The notes: generated by a model not told the origin, from the letters alone. Shown: positions 44,130-56,729, counted from the first letter of the stretch. The stretch is 64,000 nt of DNA from Paragorgia papillata (GCA_035771165.1 JAWNZC010000364.1:1-64000), one strand, 5' to 3'. Numbers and translations: made by a program.

Positions 44130-44465
44130 AGCTTAACACTTTGAAGCCTGACGACGAGTCTTTAGTATTTTATTCTGGCTAAAGCCAGACGGTTTTATTC
44201 AGCATAGGGAGAGGTCCAGGCCGGCTCAAAGTGTTAAAACGTATCTCTTTAATTTGAAGCCTGACAACGGGTCTTTAGTATTTTATTCTGGCTAACGCCA
44301 GACGATTTTATTCAGCATAGGGAGAGATCCAGGCCTCAAAGTGTTAAAACTTATCTCTCTAACACTTTGAAGCCTGACAACGAGTCTTTAGTATTTTATT
44401 CTGGCTAACGCCAGACGATTTTATTCAGCACAGGGAGAGGTCCAGGCCTCAAAGTGTTAAAAAGT
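44130..44465. repeat. Three-unit tandem array of CTGGC-core hairpin repeat
   Basis: Three consecutive units of about 105-110 bp each run AACACTTTGAAGCCTGAC, GAGTCTTTAGTATTTTATTC, TGGCTAACGCCAGACG, TTTTATTCAGCATAGGGAGA and CAGGCCTCAAAGTGTTAA. Each unit's ends are mutually complementary. This is the clearest array of this subtype in the window. Confidence 0.88.
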
Positions 44466-45179
44466 TACTATTTATGACCCAACGTTTCGACACTCTGAAT
44501 ATTTTATCACACGTAGCCTGTGTGGTAAAGCGATGTTTTATTATTGGTAACTGCCAAAATAGTATAGTTATAGAAGTCATTCACTAGGCTAATAAAACAC
44601 CTTTTAAACACGTTTAAGTTGGGAAAGATCTCGCCGGATTAGAGCAGTATACTTAATCAAATAATAAACACACTTTCACATGCATACATGTACAGTTGTA
44701 CACGGCACTTTGTTTTAATATTTTCCTGCATTTTATTAAGAAAATAAATGTACCTTCTTAAACCAATTACTGTAAAACTGCTTCAAGTTTATAAATATAC
44801 ACCACAGTCTAAAAAATATTTAGACATAAAAATATTCTAAACATTTTAACACATTGTGTCTCTGCATGCAATCAGGCAAAAAAATATGCAACCTTAAATT
44901 GAACAACGTAGGTCAAAATATTTAGACGAAAGTTATTCCATAGTCCACATTATAGTCTATATATATATATACATCGAGATCTGGACTTGAGTTTCGACTT
45001 ATACTTGAAGACAATTGGACTCCACTCGTGCCAAATTCTTCATGTAACTGCGACGATGCTTTTCGAGTGTTATTACGCAACACTTCCTCATTGTAGGCGA
45101 ATCAACGGAAATGAATCCTTCCATTTTTGGCCCGAAGAAAATAAAGTCTTCTGTTTGTGGTCATAAGCCGGGATATCTA

Positions 45180-45548
45180 AAATAAATGCGCGCAAAGTTT
45201 GAGACGACGCACAGAGTTATAGAGAATGCGCGCAACATTTTAGACGATGCGCAAAGTTTGAGACGTCTCACGATGCGCAGAGTTTTATACAATGCGCGCA
45301 ACATTTTAGACGATGCGCGCAAAGTTTGAGACGATGCGCGCAAAGTTTAAGACAATGCGCGCAACATTTTAGTCGATGCGCAGAGTTTCAGACAATGTGC
45401 GCAAAATTTTAAACGATGCGCAAAGTTTTAGCTGATGCGCGCAGAGTTTTAGACAATTCGCGCAAAATTTTAGACGATGCGCAAATTTTGAAATGACGCA
45501 CAGAGTTTGAGACGATGCGCAAAGTTTGAGACGATCCGCGCCTACTAA
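45180..45548. repeat. ~20-bp minisatellite downstream of homeobox gene
   Basis: Imperfect tandem units of GATGCGCGCAAAGTTTGAGA and the variant GATGCGCGCAACATTTTAGA repeat about 17-18 times. The array starts about 60 bp beyond the homeobox stop codon, so it probably lies in the 3' UTR or just downstream. Minus-strand ORFs with ASS-K/Q-TLR repeats are by-products. Confidence 0.9.
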
Positions 45549-45605
45549 AACAGAAGACTGTATTTTTTTGGCTTCATGAGTGGCTGCTAACAAGGAAGAA
45601 AAGCA

Positions 45606-48600
45606 TTATCGTTTCGAGACTGGTGGCGTATCTTTGTTTCTTGGCTCTGATGCCCTGCGGTCTTCTTGAAACGTTTCCGGATTAGTCACCGTTTTTTTCG
45701 CTACTGTTTCGCCGATCCGTTGTTTTTTGCCTCGTTTGGGGACCTTCCAAGGAACTTGAATGATCTTGGAGGGCTTAGCGAGGATACTGGCGATGCTGTG
45801 TTTTATATTGATACGGCAGCTCCCAGACAGGCTTGCGTCTTTTTCTCTCCCTTCCCCCGTCGTCGATTTAGGTTCTGTTCGTTTTTCGATTTGCGAAAGA
45901 CTTCGACGTCCTGGGGTTGCAACCGTGTTTTCCTTTCGTCGCCATCGCGCTCTTCTGTTCTGGAACCAAACCTTTGGTAAAAAGAAATGAATTTAAGCTA
46001 TAAACACTTATCAGTGTAGGCTATAAAAAGCTATAAAAACTGTACAGTGAACGAACGTAATACATAATAAAACTCAAGGCTACATGTAGATATTGCGATT
46101 TCTGGAAGGGTGCACGCAGTGTGTTATTACAAGATTCCTATATGTGATGAAAAGATAGTCACGCTTAAAATTTTCTCTATTTACACAAAAGAAATGGTTT
46201 TTCAAACAAACTTCAGTGACATCTTTTAATTCAATTTATATATCAATTTCAGTAAAAACAATTTATAAAAGCCACAAAAACACATATAGGCTAGACTATA
46301 CAGTTCTTTACAGTCGTGTACAGAAACTTTACTTTCCGCGCTAAAAGCAACATTATACAACTATACAGACAGACTCGTAGATTCCATTGTCCTCAGAGTT
46401 GAGATTAATCTGAACTTCATGGAGATGAAGTCTCAAGTGTTTTTTCCTGTTTTGAAAAAGAACGGACAATGTTCACAGAGTACAATATATATTTTGAACA
46501 AAATAGCAGTTTACTCATGAAATCAGTGAAACGAAAACTCATTGTCTATTTTCGTGGTTTTGCTTGTTGTCTTGATTCGGTTAGAACTTGAATCAATAAA
46601 TCAGTATACAACGAAACAAAATGTTTAATTTTAGTCCTTACACTTGCTTGTAGTCTGATGAGTGTTTTCAGGTTTCAACTTCAAATTTGAATTCACTAGA
46701 AAGCGCTTAGGATCTGGTGTACTATATACAGTATATATATATATATATATATAACTTTTCGTCCATACTTCAAAAGATCAGTGTCACAAAATCAAATCTG
46801 TTAGATCAGTATTCAATACATCTTAAAACAGACTTAACATCAAGTTATGCACTAATAACCACAAGCTTCTCACATACGGTAGAGCTTTAATTTCAACCGA
46901 ATGCACGCCTTCCCAATCCCAAAAATAGACCCATGCACGAATCTTAGTACTATTTTAAACCAAAGGACATGCAGACAGACAGCTTTTGATTCTAATTCGA
47001 TTTGGTGTAAACGAAACCATCAAATGAAAAACTAATGGCAACACGCCTCTGTATAAACTATATGTTAAAAATTCCCACTGATGTGAGTCAACCAACATAT
47101 ATCAAGGTGTGATAATAATCAAACTCTTGAAGATTGCGCTAAACGCTTTAATCATACAGAAACCGAAAGAAAATCGGAGAGATTTCTTAGCTTTTAGTTC
47201 AAACAAAAAGAACCATTCGATTTATATAGTCCAAGCTCTATTCAGCAGTTTGTGATTTTATTTCGCATTTTTGTTGGGATATAATGGTCTTTTGGAATTC
47301 CACGCAGAAAAGAAGAAATTTTTTATTTGCAAACTGTTATTGTGCGGCTTGCATGGCAAACTTTTAGAAGTAAGAAGTGAGTCGGAAGAGTGAAGATGAA
47401 GGCGACCAGAGTATTGGGACGAAAGCTTAAACTACAGTTAAAATACTCATTAATAATTCATGACGAAAATTCAAAAGAAATCAATACCGTACGTAGCAGT
47501 GGTTGTAAATCGGATACAGCATCGTCCTGATTTACATAAACTTTAGCTTCGATTTTCTCGGCTAAAACAGACCGTATCCCCAAAATAGTTGGTGAACTTG
47601 ATTACTTAGATGCATTTGTATTTTAAGAAAGCAGCTCGCCTTGTAAATCAGATACAGCTCGGCTGCTCATGCTTTATCTATTTACTTAAAGCTCTCTCTT
47701 GCGACCCTGTCGTAAGCGACCACCTCTCACTGCGATCATTTTTTAGATTTACGAACGGGACTTTTTCTTTGTTTTTAAGTTCTCATAAGAGCGACCAGCT
47801 CTAGTTTTAATACGACCACTTTTTACAACTAAAAACGTAGTGTATACACTTTAGTCTTTACTGAGAACGCTCACCAATTTGAGGAATGGGCTACTTGTCT
47901 GTATAAATGCACAACATATACATTGGCTGTATAAATAAATATACAAGTATATCACCACCACTCCACAACCAACAACAACCTCTCTCAACGGACTACATAC
48001 ACCAATGCAGACAAGCAAATCACACACACACATGCACACGTATAAACTATATCTGTTAAAACTTAGTTTAAATGTCTCAAAACTCAGCCTCTTAAAACAC
48101 AAAGTGTTTTCTAACAAACAAATTTAGCATTGCAACTAAGATTGCCAAAACCGTTTATGCACAGATCATATAATTATTATAGACGACATAAGGCTCTCTT
48201 GAAACTATAGCCGTTAGGCAAGCCGTGTTAAAATCTAATGTCAGAGAATGTTTTAACAGTCGAGATCTAATACAGTAACATCAATCCTAATTAGATGCTC
48301 CTAGCCAGTATTCTTGGGCTTCTTAACTATCAGGAAATTAGAACTTCGGTCCCGGCAAAGCGACTCCACTCAAGCTGTCCAAGGACACGAACGACCGAAG
48401 GGGGAATGAACACGGCACACGAAAGGAAGTCAAAACTTAGGCTTAAGACCGACTGTTTTCTTTACGGATACTTCCGAAGCTTGAACTTCCATTAGAAGGG
48501 TCCTCCTAACGTTGTTCTTTAATTCAATTTAGTCGTAAATCGTTTGTTTTCACTGTACACAATTTATTGTACAAAGTGTCAAGGTGTTCCTGTATCAACT

Positions 48601-49705
48601 GTTAGACGCCTAAGAGTCGACACCTTGCAGATAGCCCGATGCGTCAAACGTCTAGCTTAGACGAAGTTTTGAGCAACCTACATCGACCAAACTGCCTTAA
48701 CGTTAACTTAAAGCAATCCTAAACCACTTCAGACTGTGTTTATTTGGTTGTTGAAATTACTTCTGTGGCTGCCCCACAGCAGATGGTTGGCAGTTGGGGT
48801 TTGATAAACTGACATGTAAAAACACACTTGGGTATATATACTTTACACGTTTTCAGACACTTCTCAAAGAGATTTCCCCAAAAGGAAATGTAGATGGGAT
48901 TAAACTGACTTGTATGAATGATGTGCTAAAAACGAAAAAACTAACAAAAGAACGGTAATGGTACTGTTAATAGGACCTAATGCGGCCAAAAAGATGAATA
49001 TATACGTATATGCAGGCATAGTAACTTCCTCTATTGCCAAGCTAAGTAGCTAACATATTAGTATAACAGAAACTACATGAAATAACCGTATACTCACTTG
49101 AATACGAGATTCAGCCAAGTCAAGACGGACAGCCAAAGCTTCGCGTACAAAAACATCGGGGTAGTGAGTTTTTTGAAAAACTTTCTCCATTTCGTCGACT
49201 TGCCAAGGGCTGTACTGCATTCGACTTCTTCTCGTTCGGGTGACGCGAATGTTGGACAAGTCCACTGCGATTTCCACATCATCTGGTTACCACAAATAAA
49301 AGAAGAGGGGAAAAAACAGACATGAAATGAGTTGTGTACCTAGTTGATCTAGGTGTTTAAAAAGAACGAATCTTTTTTTAAGCTGCCACGCGATGCCATA
49401 TTTCAAATCAAGACATGTTGGTGAAATGGAGTCAGGGTGCAATACATCAATATATTAACGAGGCCAGCTATCTAGTTGCTAAAATAAGCAGACAATATGG
49501 TCTTACCAGAAAAGTTACCCATAGAGTAAGCGGTGACTGGTTGATTAATGGCTGTTGTACAACCACTAAACAAACTCGTTTGGTAAACGGCCTGTGGATT
49601 ACACCTACAGTTAGCATCAGCGAGTTCGTCGTAGTACCCCGTCGGAGCCAACCTCGACTCGTAGCCTTGGTAAGGGTAACTCGTTGGGTAGTACTGATAA
49701 TTCAT
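45606..49705 (-). CDS. PRD-class homeobox transcription factor, unc-4/UNCX-like, with eh1-like motif
   Basis: Three exons: 49705-49507, 49282-49098 and 45971-45606, phases consistent, 249 codons. The start is the ATG at 49705 (MNYQYYPTSYPYQ), about 80 bp below a TATA-like element. A 60-residue homeodomain spans about residues 83-142, with WFQNRRARWRR and Gln50. Its intron after homeodomain position 46 is the classic PRD-class site. The helix 2-3 stretch VREALAVRLDLAESRIQVWF and the KENT-x3-PGR tail are most like unc-4/UNCX; ARX/ALX are next. HSIASIL at about 186-192 resembles an eh1/octapeptide Groucho-binding motif, suggesting a repressor. The C-terminus is Lys/Arg-rich. Unusual homeodomain residues are Met6, Tyr8 and Met16, where Thr, Phe and Leu are usual. 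Orthology is an inference; homeobox identity is certain. Confidence 0.92.
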
Positions 49706-49779
49706 AACGTGCTCTCGAAGACGATGTACACTTTGTCGGAACAAGTCGAGGTAGTTTACAGTTTGCCATTCTGAAACGG

Positions 49780-49790
49780 GCGTTTATAGA
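49780..49790 (-). promoter_or_regulatory. TATA-like element of homeobox gene
   Basis: The minus-strand sequence GGTCTATAAACGCCC lies about 75-80 bp upstream of the chosen ATG, allowing a 5' UTR of about 50 nt. Confidence 0.45.
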
Positions 49791-51281
49791 CCGACCATCA
49801 ATGTCCTTTGGCTGCCCTTAACTTTCTCTGCACCAATCAGATCGGGCTGATTAATTATCAGATTTGACATCGTGGCATGTTTTGCTTAACTGAACGAAAC
49901 TGTCGAACTCCTGCCGTGAACCGTGCCATGATTTAATTAATTTCAATTGATTATAATAAGGTTTATTGGCGCCTAGTTATCGTACGCTTGTGATAACGTG
50001 TTGTTTATGCGCGCGTAACGTTCGCCCAAAGAATTGCGCGCAGGCCTAATTGTTTATTTTAGCTGCGTAATGGCGCGCAATGGGCTAGTACGCTATAAAT
50101 CGTTTGCGCGCGCGTATTCCACCAATCATGTATTCTACCAATTTTCTCTAAGTTTATAAGTATGGGGGAAAAATCTCTGAAGTAGCGTGGCTGTAGCGCG
50201 TATTTTGCGCCGACGCTTTATTCAATAACGCATGCACGCGCTCTTTTAATAATAAAGAAATGAAGGTATGTCGACGCTTCAGCGAAACACGTGCGCTATG
50301 AAGTAAAACGAGGCGTTCATTATCTGCCTTCTTTGTAACCCTAATATCAAAGGCAGTGTTATCAATAAAAAGGCTACGATCATACTTAATTATTCCCGCT
50401 TAATCTCTCTCAGTTGCGTTACGACGAAACCGCCTGCGATAAACCCACGATTCGTTTAAAAACGGGTCTTCCCAGGAACGTGTTCGCGTATGTATGTGTT
50501 GTAGTAAATTTAAGTAGGTTTACTAGCGCGGATTAAAGAGTGGGACAGACCACACAAGTGCGCAACACTAGTAATTCACGTTTGATTTCTTATCGTGGCA
50601 GCTAAAAGTTTTGACAAGCAGCAGTTAGCGATAATTATAGACGTTAGGCTTCCGTTCCTGCGGTAATGGAGACTGAAAGATAAGCTAGTCAATTCCTAAC
50701 ATGCTTTGACCTGGGGGGTGGGGGGAGGGGGAGATTCAGATGTTATACCAGGGCGTCAATGTCCTTTTTAGACTGAAAACATGAAAGACTTTAGACTTTT
50801 GAAAACATGAAAGCATGCATTTCCAGGTGCGATACGTTAGTAATAAATAATCTCTCTTGCAATCTTGACAAATGTCAAATGATCTGCAGACGCGAATGCA
50901 TTTCTGAACATCAGGCAGGGATCGATCTTGAGAGCAACCATCACGATGCAGAATTTTGTCTGCTAACTCAGAAGCCCGAGGGTTTGAAGTAAACCCTTTA
51001 CTTCCACTTGTTGTCATTTGTCAACTTTATCACTTCATTCTAGCTAATATACCAGATAATTTTACTAGTCAAGGTTGGGATGTAATGCATATACTACAAT
51101 ATGTTCCCTATAGTCCTAAGACTAAGCTCAACTTACTTCTCACCGACCGTTGTTTTTTTTAACAACTGTGTATTTTTTAAATATTATAAGTTTTAGGGAT
51201 TTTTGTTGAAGGGAAATTTCAAGTGTAAAAGACTATATGGATTTTACCAATCGGGACCAGTTGCGAAAATGCAACATCAAC

Positions 51282-51352
51282 TCGCCTTCTGGTTAGGAAT
51301 CGAACTGGGGACTCTGCGATGCTAGTGTAGTGCTCTGACCACGAATTAAGGC
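51282..51352 (-). mobile_element. Degenerate tRNA-like SINE head
   Basis: On the minus strand, TGGTCAGAGCACTACACTAG (A-box-like) is followed about 30 bp later by CCAGTTCGATTCC (B box). The acceptor stem is not closed, so it is a SINE head or tRNA relic. Confidence 0.45.
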
Positions 51353-52879
51353 CGTTGCCAAGAGCTTATTCAACGAGATATGTACTGCTGGTGAAGAAAC
51401 CAGAGTACCAGACCTATATAGTCCCATCAAAGGGCGGTACCTTGCCTATAGATTGCGAAGGAACGAACGAATGAATGAAGGAACGAACAGGCAGAATACA
51501 AAGCGCTCAGTGCTAACTCGTGACGGCACCGCAATATTTAGATTTCACTCGGTTAAACTGCATGTTAATTCTAGGGATTTTTGGTGAAGGAAAACATTAG
51601 ACGATTTTACTTTGATTAACGGCAGACTTTTTCTTGGCCGACCTAACACCAGTTGCCAGATGATTTTACCGCGGCTCTGCTTATAACGCCAAATGATTTT
51701 ACTCTGGCTAACACCAGACTGTTTTTCTTTGCCTATTCCCAATTACGCCAGACAAATTTACTAAAGGTGACACAATACGATTGTTTTGTCATTTATACAG
51801 ATTACACAACTGTATTCATTACAATTCGAGCCGAAAGACTGAAACTTGCATGTCATATACTAGACTACGCCCAGACGACAGGCGACCTCCATACCACACA
51901 GACACGCTAGCTAATTACAATACAACTTCATATTAACGTCAAAAAATCCGGAACATATTCAGATACACACGATGTAAGTAAAGAAAATTGAATTATATGT
52001 TTTTTTTTATGCAAACATGCAGGATTTTAAATCATATTTATCTAGAACTTGTGATTAAACGTTCATTTCCTATAGTTTTTCCTGGTAAATAATCGAGTTT
52101 TGTGATCTCTAATATTTTGAATATTCTGACTGGCCGGCATTTTTAAAAAAAACGTGGAATAGCGACTAACGAAACACTGGCATTTTGGCGGTCATTCTGC
52201 TGGAAAGACAGCCTTTCACGTTATCAAAAGTTATATATATATTTCTAAAATTCATTAATATATAAATATTACTTATATATATATATATATATAGTTTGGT
52301 CAGTTTTGTGGCGAAAAGAGAGAGATCTATCTTTGATATCTGGACCCAGTAAGTACAGCAAAACATATGATTTTAATACACTAGCTATACATAAACGGCC
52401 GCAGGACAATGTTCTTTCAAAAATATTTTAGCTTATTACCTTGTCTCTGTTTTTAGATTCCTATCGGACTTGCCAGCTATTTTAATAAAGTTTTAGTGCT
52501 GTTTTATCAAGAATTTTGGCACCAAAGTGTGATATTCCAGAGTGCGAGATCAACATCACCAAACACTGGTGTCTTGGCGATAAGGTACTGTACAATTATA
52601 CAAAAACCATTTCATAGATAGTAATTTCGGAATCGTTTTCCGGATAATATAAAAAGAAAATAATATATATATATATATATAATATATATATATATATACA
52701 CACATATAAAAAGTAAATATAAAAAGTAAATATAATGTTAGTAGTAGATTGAAGAGTGCTCGATACCTATAAATAGGCAGACAGAGCGGATTTAACTGAA
52801 TCTTTCACAGTTGCCTGATGATCGCCTAACCGCGTGAAACTCAGAGTAGCAACAACGATGTTTTAAGTAAGAAACATTC

Positions 52880-53040
<161 letters not shown>

Positions 53041-53254
53041 ATATGGATTATTCAGTCATTATTAAAAGACACTGATACGCGTTCGATCCACGTCTGGGTC
53101 CTGGGCAATTTAAAATTCTCTAAATCGTGTACCATTCAGGAAACCGTCTACTCGAGGTAAAGTATATCTATTTCCCTTGTAGGTCTTGCCGTTTGTAGCA
53201 CACCCATGCAGTATATAGCTTTATTTAGCATGCGCGCGTCCATTTAACACCGAA

Positions 53255-53458
53255 ATGAATGTACATATGAAGCTCAGAAACTACAAAAGAACTGAAAAAC
53301 AGAGATTGAGTTCACAAATCCCAGCAGGCAAGCCACTGAATTACGATCCAAATGTTTACTCGAGGTGGCATCGCGTGTGGCGTGACATAAAAAGCAGCAA
53401 TTTATATTTAGAAAAACTCAAAAAAGGCTGGAGGGCGAAATCGCCAAGCCGAAAATAA
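53255..53458 (+). CDS. Hypothetical small basic ORF, 67 codons
   Basis: It starts ATG (MNVHMKLRNYKRTEKQ) and stops TAA. The composition is mixed and non-repetitive, with a C-terminal segment containing RWHRVWRDIKSS and a basic tail. TATATAGC lies about 45 bp upstream. A possible upstream exon at 52484-52585 (acceptor AG, donor GGTACT) reads ILAPKCDIPECEINI in one frame but cannot be joined with confidence. I do not recognise the protein. It may be a terminal exon or a chance ORF. Confidence 0.25.
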   Translation: MNVHMKLRNYKRTEKQRLSSQIPAGKPLNYDPNVYSRWHRVWRDIKSSNLYLEKLKKGWRAKSPSRK

Positions 53459-53576
53459 TCTAAACTAAATGAGAATTTCACAGGTGGCATTCAACTATGT
53501 CTGTGTCCTCTACTTTTTCATATATATACTTTTAGTAAGAGAAATATCTTGCTTTGCATTAACGCTTAAACTCTTT

Positions 53577-53933
53577 TCATATTTTCATGTTTACGTTAAG
53601 AGGTAACTTACGTTTTGAGAATGTATTCTTCGGGTTGTTCTCGGTAAAGGAAGCAATTCTCTGGATTCCTGTCAAGTGTCTTCCGTAGTAGAAGGCTCGA
53701 AGTCTGGACGACGAAGACACCGTGACGTCGCGAGCTCTACGTGTTGACAGAGACCGAAGGCGAAGAAACACTGTGTTTGTCTCCAGAAAACATGTAATAC
53801 ACATCGGGAAAACATACTTCGAATAAGAAAACAGTGTGTTTTTGTGTCGCGCGGCGAATTTTTCTGGAATGGGTGCGGTCTCTTGAAGGAGACAATAAGA
53901 CTGAGAATCAGTAGTGGTTCGGTAAATTTTCAA
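53577..53933 (-). CDS. Hypothetical ORF ending at a consensus splice donor
   Basis: This minus-strand open frame reads through mixed-composition sequence and runs directly into a perfect donor (AAAAC followed by GTAAGTTACC, near 53615-53606). It could be a 5' exon of a minus-strand gene, perhaps starting at an internal ATG (MCITCFLETN). No downstream exon or homologue was identified, so it stays tentative. Confidence 0.25.
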   Translation of the reverse strand: MKIYRTTTDSQSYCLLQETAPIPEKFAARHKNTLFSYSKYVFPMCITCFLETNTVFLRLRSLSTRRARDVTVSSSSRLRAFYYGRHLTGIQRIASFTENNPKNTFSKRKLPLNVNMKI

Positions 53934-53944
53934 AGTTCACAAGA

Positions 53945-54170
53945 ATTTGGTGTTACTCTGGAGTGACAAACCATATACCGGGTAAGTGGCGAAAAACTCT
54001 ACTTGTACTTGACCCGGCTGGGATTCGAACCCGCGACCTTGGGTTTATCTAGTCCGACGCTCTACCAACTGAGCTACAGGTCAAGTTGGGAGCTGGTGGT
54101 CGAATGAATTGATGGTACTGATATTTGATATTTCGAAAGTGAAATCTAGTTTCTTCAAATCATTTTTCTC
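53945..54170 (-). mobile_element. tRNA-derived SINE, family T1, copy 2
   Basis: The tRNA-like core at 54084-54009 reads GACCTGTAGCTCAGTTGGTA (A box) and GGTTCGAATCCC (B box, intact), with acceptor ends GACCTG and CCGGGTC pairing. Both flanks match the copy at 13320-13525 beyond the tRNA region. It is the better preserved copy. Confidence 0.8.
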
Positions 54171-54279
54171 CATCTGAGTTCGTTGTCCACAATAATCATC
54201 CCAACTTCACACAGCGTGTACGGCGAACGTCGTCCTGCCCAGACCCAATGCATTGCTGATATAGTTCCTCATAGCCCAT

Positions 54280-54372
54280 TCCTGCTTGAGCCGGCCAAAA
54301 ACGACCGTTCTATTATCTTTCTCTGTGCCTCTGTCTAACGCCAGACTATTTTATTCTGTCTGACATCCGATG
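54280..54372. repeat. CTGGC-core hairpin repeat, partial
   Basis: CATTCCTGCTTGAGCCGG is followed by TCTAACGCCAGACTATTTTA. This is a truncated member of the dispersed family, just beyond SINE T1 copy 2. Confidence 0.65.
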
Positions 54373-55039
54373 ATTTATGACAGTTTTGAGCCGATGATAA
54401 AGTTGGTACAATTTCAGAATAACCACTAAAACGTTTATGAGGTTTTCGTCCTTCAGAAAGACGGGTGGTAGTATATAGTGATTAGTGACTTATTAATTGA
54501 TGTTTCAACGGCCTCGCGCGGTCACCCTAACCTGATAGTGAAACTGTAAAATGTTTCTGTCAGGTTTGACGATATTTATGTATTCTTACGTCATATGTAG
54601 GAGTTGAGCCGATTAGGTAGAGAAGTTGAGGTTGTGTAGGTGTTGCCGTGTTGCGGTCAAGTGCGGAAGTTGGTGTTTATACCGCCATGTATGAGTGACA
54701 AAGGTGCGTGTTGTGGTCAGTCTACCTTACTGATTATATCGTCTGCGGTCGGTTTGTTCAAAATAAGTCTATTGTTTGTTTGTTTGTTTGTTTGTCTGTC
54801 TTGTACGACGTAATGAATAAGTCTTTTGTAAGGCGCCGGTTGTGGTTGCATAGTCATTTTGTAATCGGTTTAGTGGTCCTGGTGCTGGTATAAGTCGTTG
54901 TTTGTAGCAACTGTCGCACACACTGACACACTCACACACTGCCATATTTATTTAACTACTAAAAAAACTCTATACTGGTTGGATAAGTCTATCACTGTAC
55001 CAGTCATATCTAAACTGTTCTGTGAAACCGCAGTGAACT

Positions 55040-55458
55040 ACCTAATCTGTACTCTAGAGGTCCAGTTAGGGCCATCCATCATTGGTCCAGTGTTACTACA
55101 GCAGGAAACCAGAGTAAACTAACTCTATTTATACTGGATAACCCTATCAGTCATATCTAAACTGTTCTCCATAGAGGCCCTACCCGAATGGCACCGCCCC
55201 TAATACGAAGCCAGAGGTCCAGTAAGGGCCATCACTCATTAGTCCAGTGTTACTACACGAGGAAACCAGAGTACCCAGAGCAAACTAGTACATTATTACA
55301 TATAGTGTTTGGTGGAGTCGAATTTTAAGCACTCTTCTAGCTCACTTGCAGCCAAGGGAAAATTTTAAACTGATAAGTACTGTATATCTAACAGGAATCA
55401 AACCCAGTCACAAAGGTGAAATGCACTTGCACTAACCACTGTGCTACCAATTAACACA
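55040..55458 (-). mobile_element. tRNA-derived SINE, family T2, with a duplicated body
   Basis: On the minus strand a tRNA-like head at 55455-55385 (TTGGTAGCACAGTGGTTAGT, then GGGTTTGATTCC) leads into a body ending ACTCTGGTTTCCTCGTGTAG and TTACTGGACCTCT. A second body copy lies at 55130-55045. The body also occurs at 18300-18440. Confidence 0.7.
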
Positions 55459-55967
55459 GCAAAACTCCAACATACTATACATATACATCTTTTAGCTGGA
55501 GTAGTACATGAAGTAGGTGGGACAATGTGGTGGTACAGCCCCCCCCTCTAAAATATTTACTGTGGCAGTAGATTGTGCCTGAATATTCCTGCAAACTAAC
55601 TTTGTAAAATTTATTCATCAACCCACCTTAAAATTTCATGCAAAAAGAAACTGCATCAGACATATGTATAGCAACTTATATTAGTTGTGAATAAAAAGCT
55701 TATGACCCAACCAGTTACAATAAACAAAGACAACAAAAACAGGAATAGTGGTGGGTATTAGAAGACCAAAATAACAAGGTGTACCATACTCCAGACAGCA
55801 AGCTGGAAAATCCTAGAAAATATTAGAGACAAATTGTCAAGCTGATGTTACGAGTGGTATGTGGTTGATGTAATACTTGTGCAAGCTTGGTTTTAAGGTA
55901 ATAGACATTTGGTAAATGTTCGTCAAGCTCACATACTTTAGAAAATGTTTCTGAGACCCAGATAGGG

Positions 55968-56163
55968 ACAACAGCAGCAGCAGCAGCTACAATAACAGCA
56001 GAAACAGAAACAGCAACAACAGCACCAGCAGCAACAACAGCAGCACCAGCAGCAACAACAGCAGCAGCAGCAGCAACAACAACAACAGCAGCAACAGCAG
56101 CAGCAGCAACAACAGCACCAGCAGCAACAACAGCAGCACCAGCAGCAACAACAGCAGCAGCAG

Positions 56164-56197
<34 letters not shown>

Positions 56198-56268
56198 AGC
56201 AGCAGCAACACCAACAGCAGCAACAGCAACAGCAGCAACAACAACAACAGCAACAACAGCAGCAGCAG

Positions 56269-56330
<62 letters not shown>

Positions 56331-56650
56331 ATAACAGCAGCAGCAACAACAGCAGCAGTAACAGCACCAGCAGCAGCAACAGCAACAACAGCAGCAACAG
56401 CAGCAGCAAGAGCACCAACAACAGCAACAACAACAACAGCAGCAGCAACAACAACAATAACAGAAAGAACAACAACAGCAATAACAACAAAAACAAAAGC
56501 AGCAACAATATGAACAACAATGAGAATAACAATGAGAATAACAGCAGCAGTAGTAGCAGCAACAAGAACAACACCAGAAACAACAACAACAATAGCAACA
56601 ACAACTGCAATAACAACAGCAGCAGCAATAACAGAAGCAGCAACAACAAC
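55968..56650. repeat. (CAG)n/(CAA)n triplet tract, ~680 bp
   Basis: CAG, CAA and occasional CACCAG triplets run uninterrupted for about 500 bp and then decay. It lies in the putative first intron of the minus-strand membrane-protein gene. Poly-Cys, poly-Leu and poly-Asn/Ser ORFs on it are artefacts. Confidence 0.95.
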
Positions 56651-56729
56651 GATCCTTCAAACGTTAAAAGCAACATAATAAACACGGCTAAGGCGAAACC
56701 AAATAATCCTGTGTAAAAACAAAACTCAC

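Noticed and set aside
54009..54084. Functional tRNA-Thr gene
   Set aside because: The anticodon stem is poorly paired and flanking homology extends into another copy, so it is a SINE.
55938..56685. 240- and 232-codon poly-Cys and poly-Leu ORFs
   Set aside because: Pure translation of a CAG/CAA tract. They overlap each other in different frames and have no other domain.
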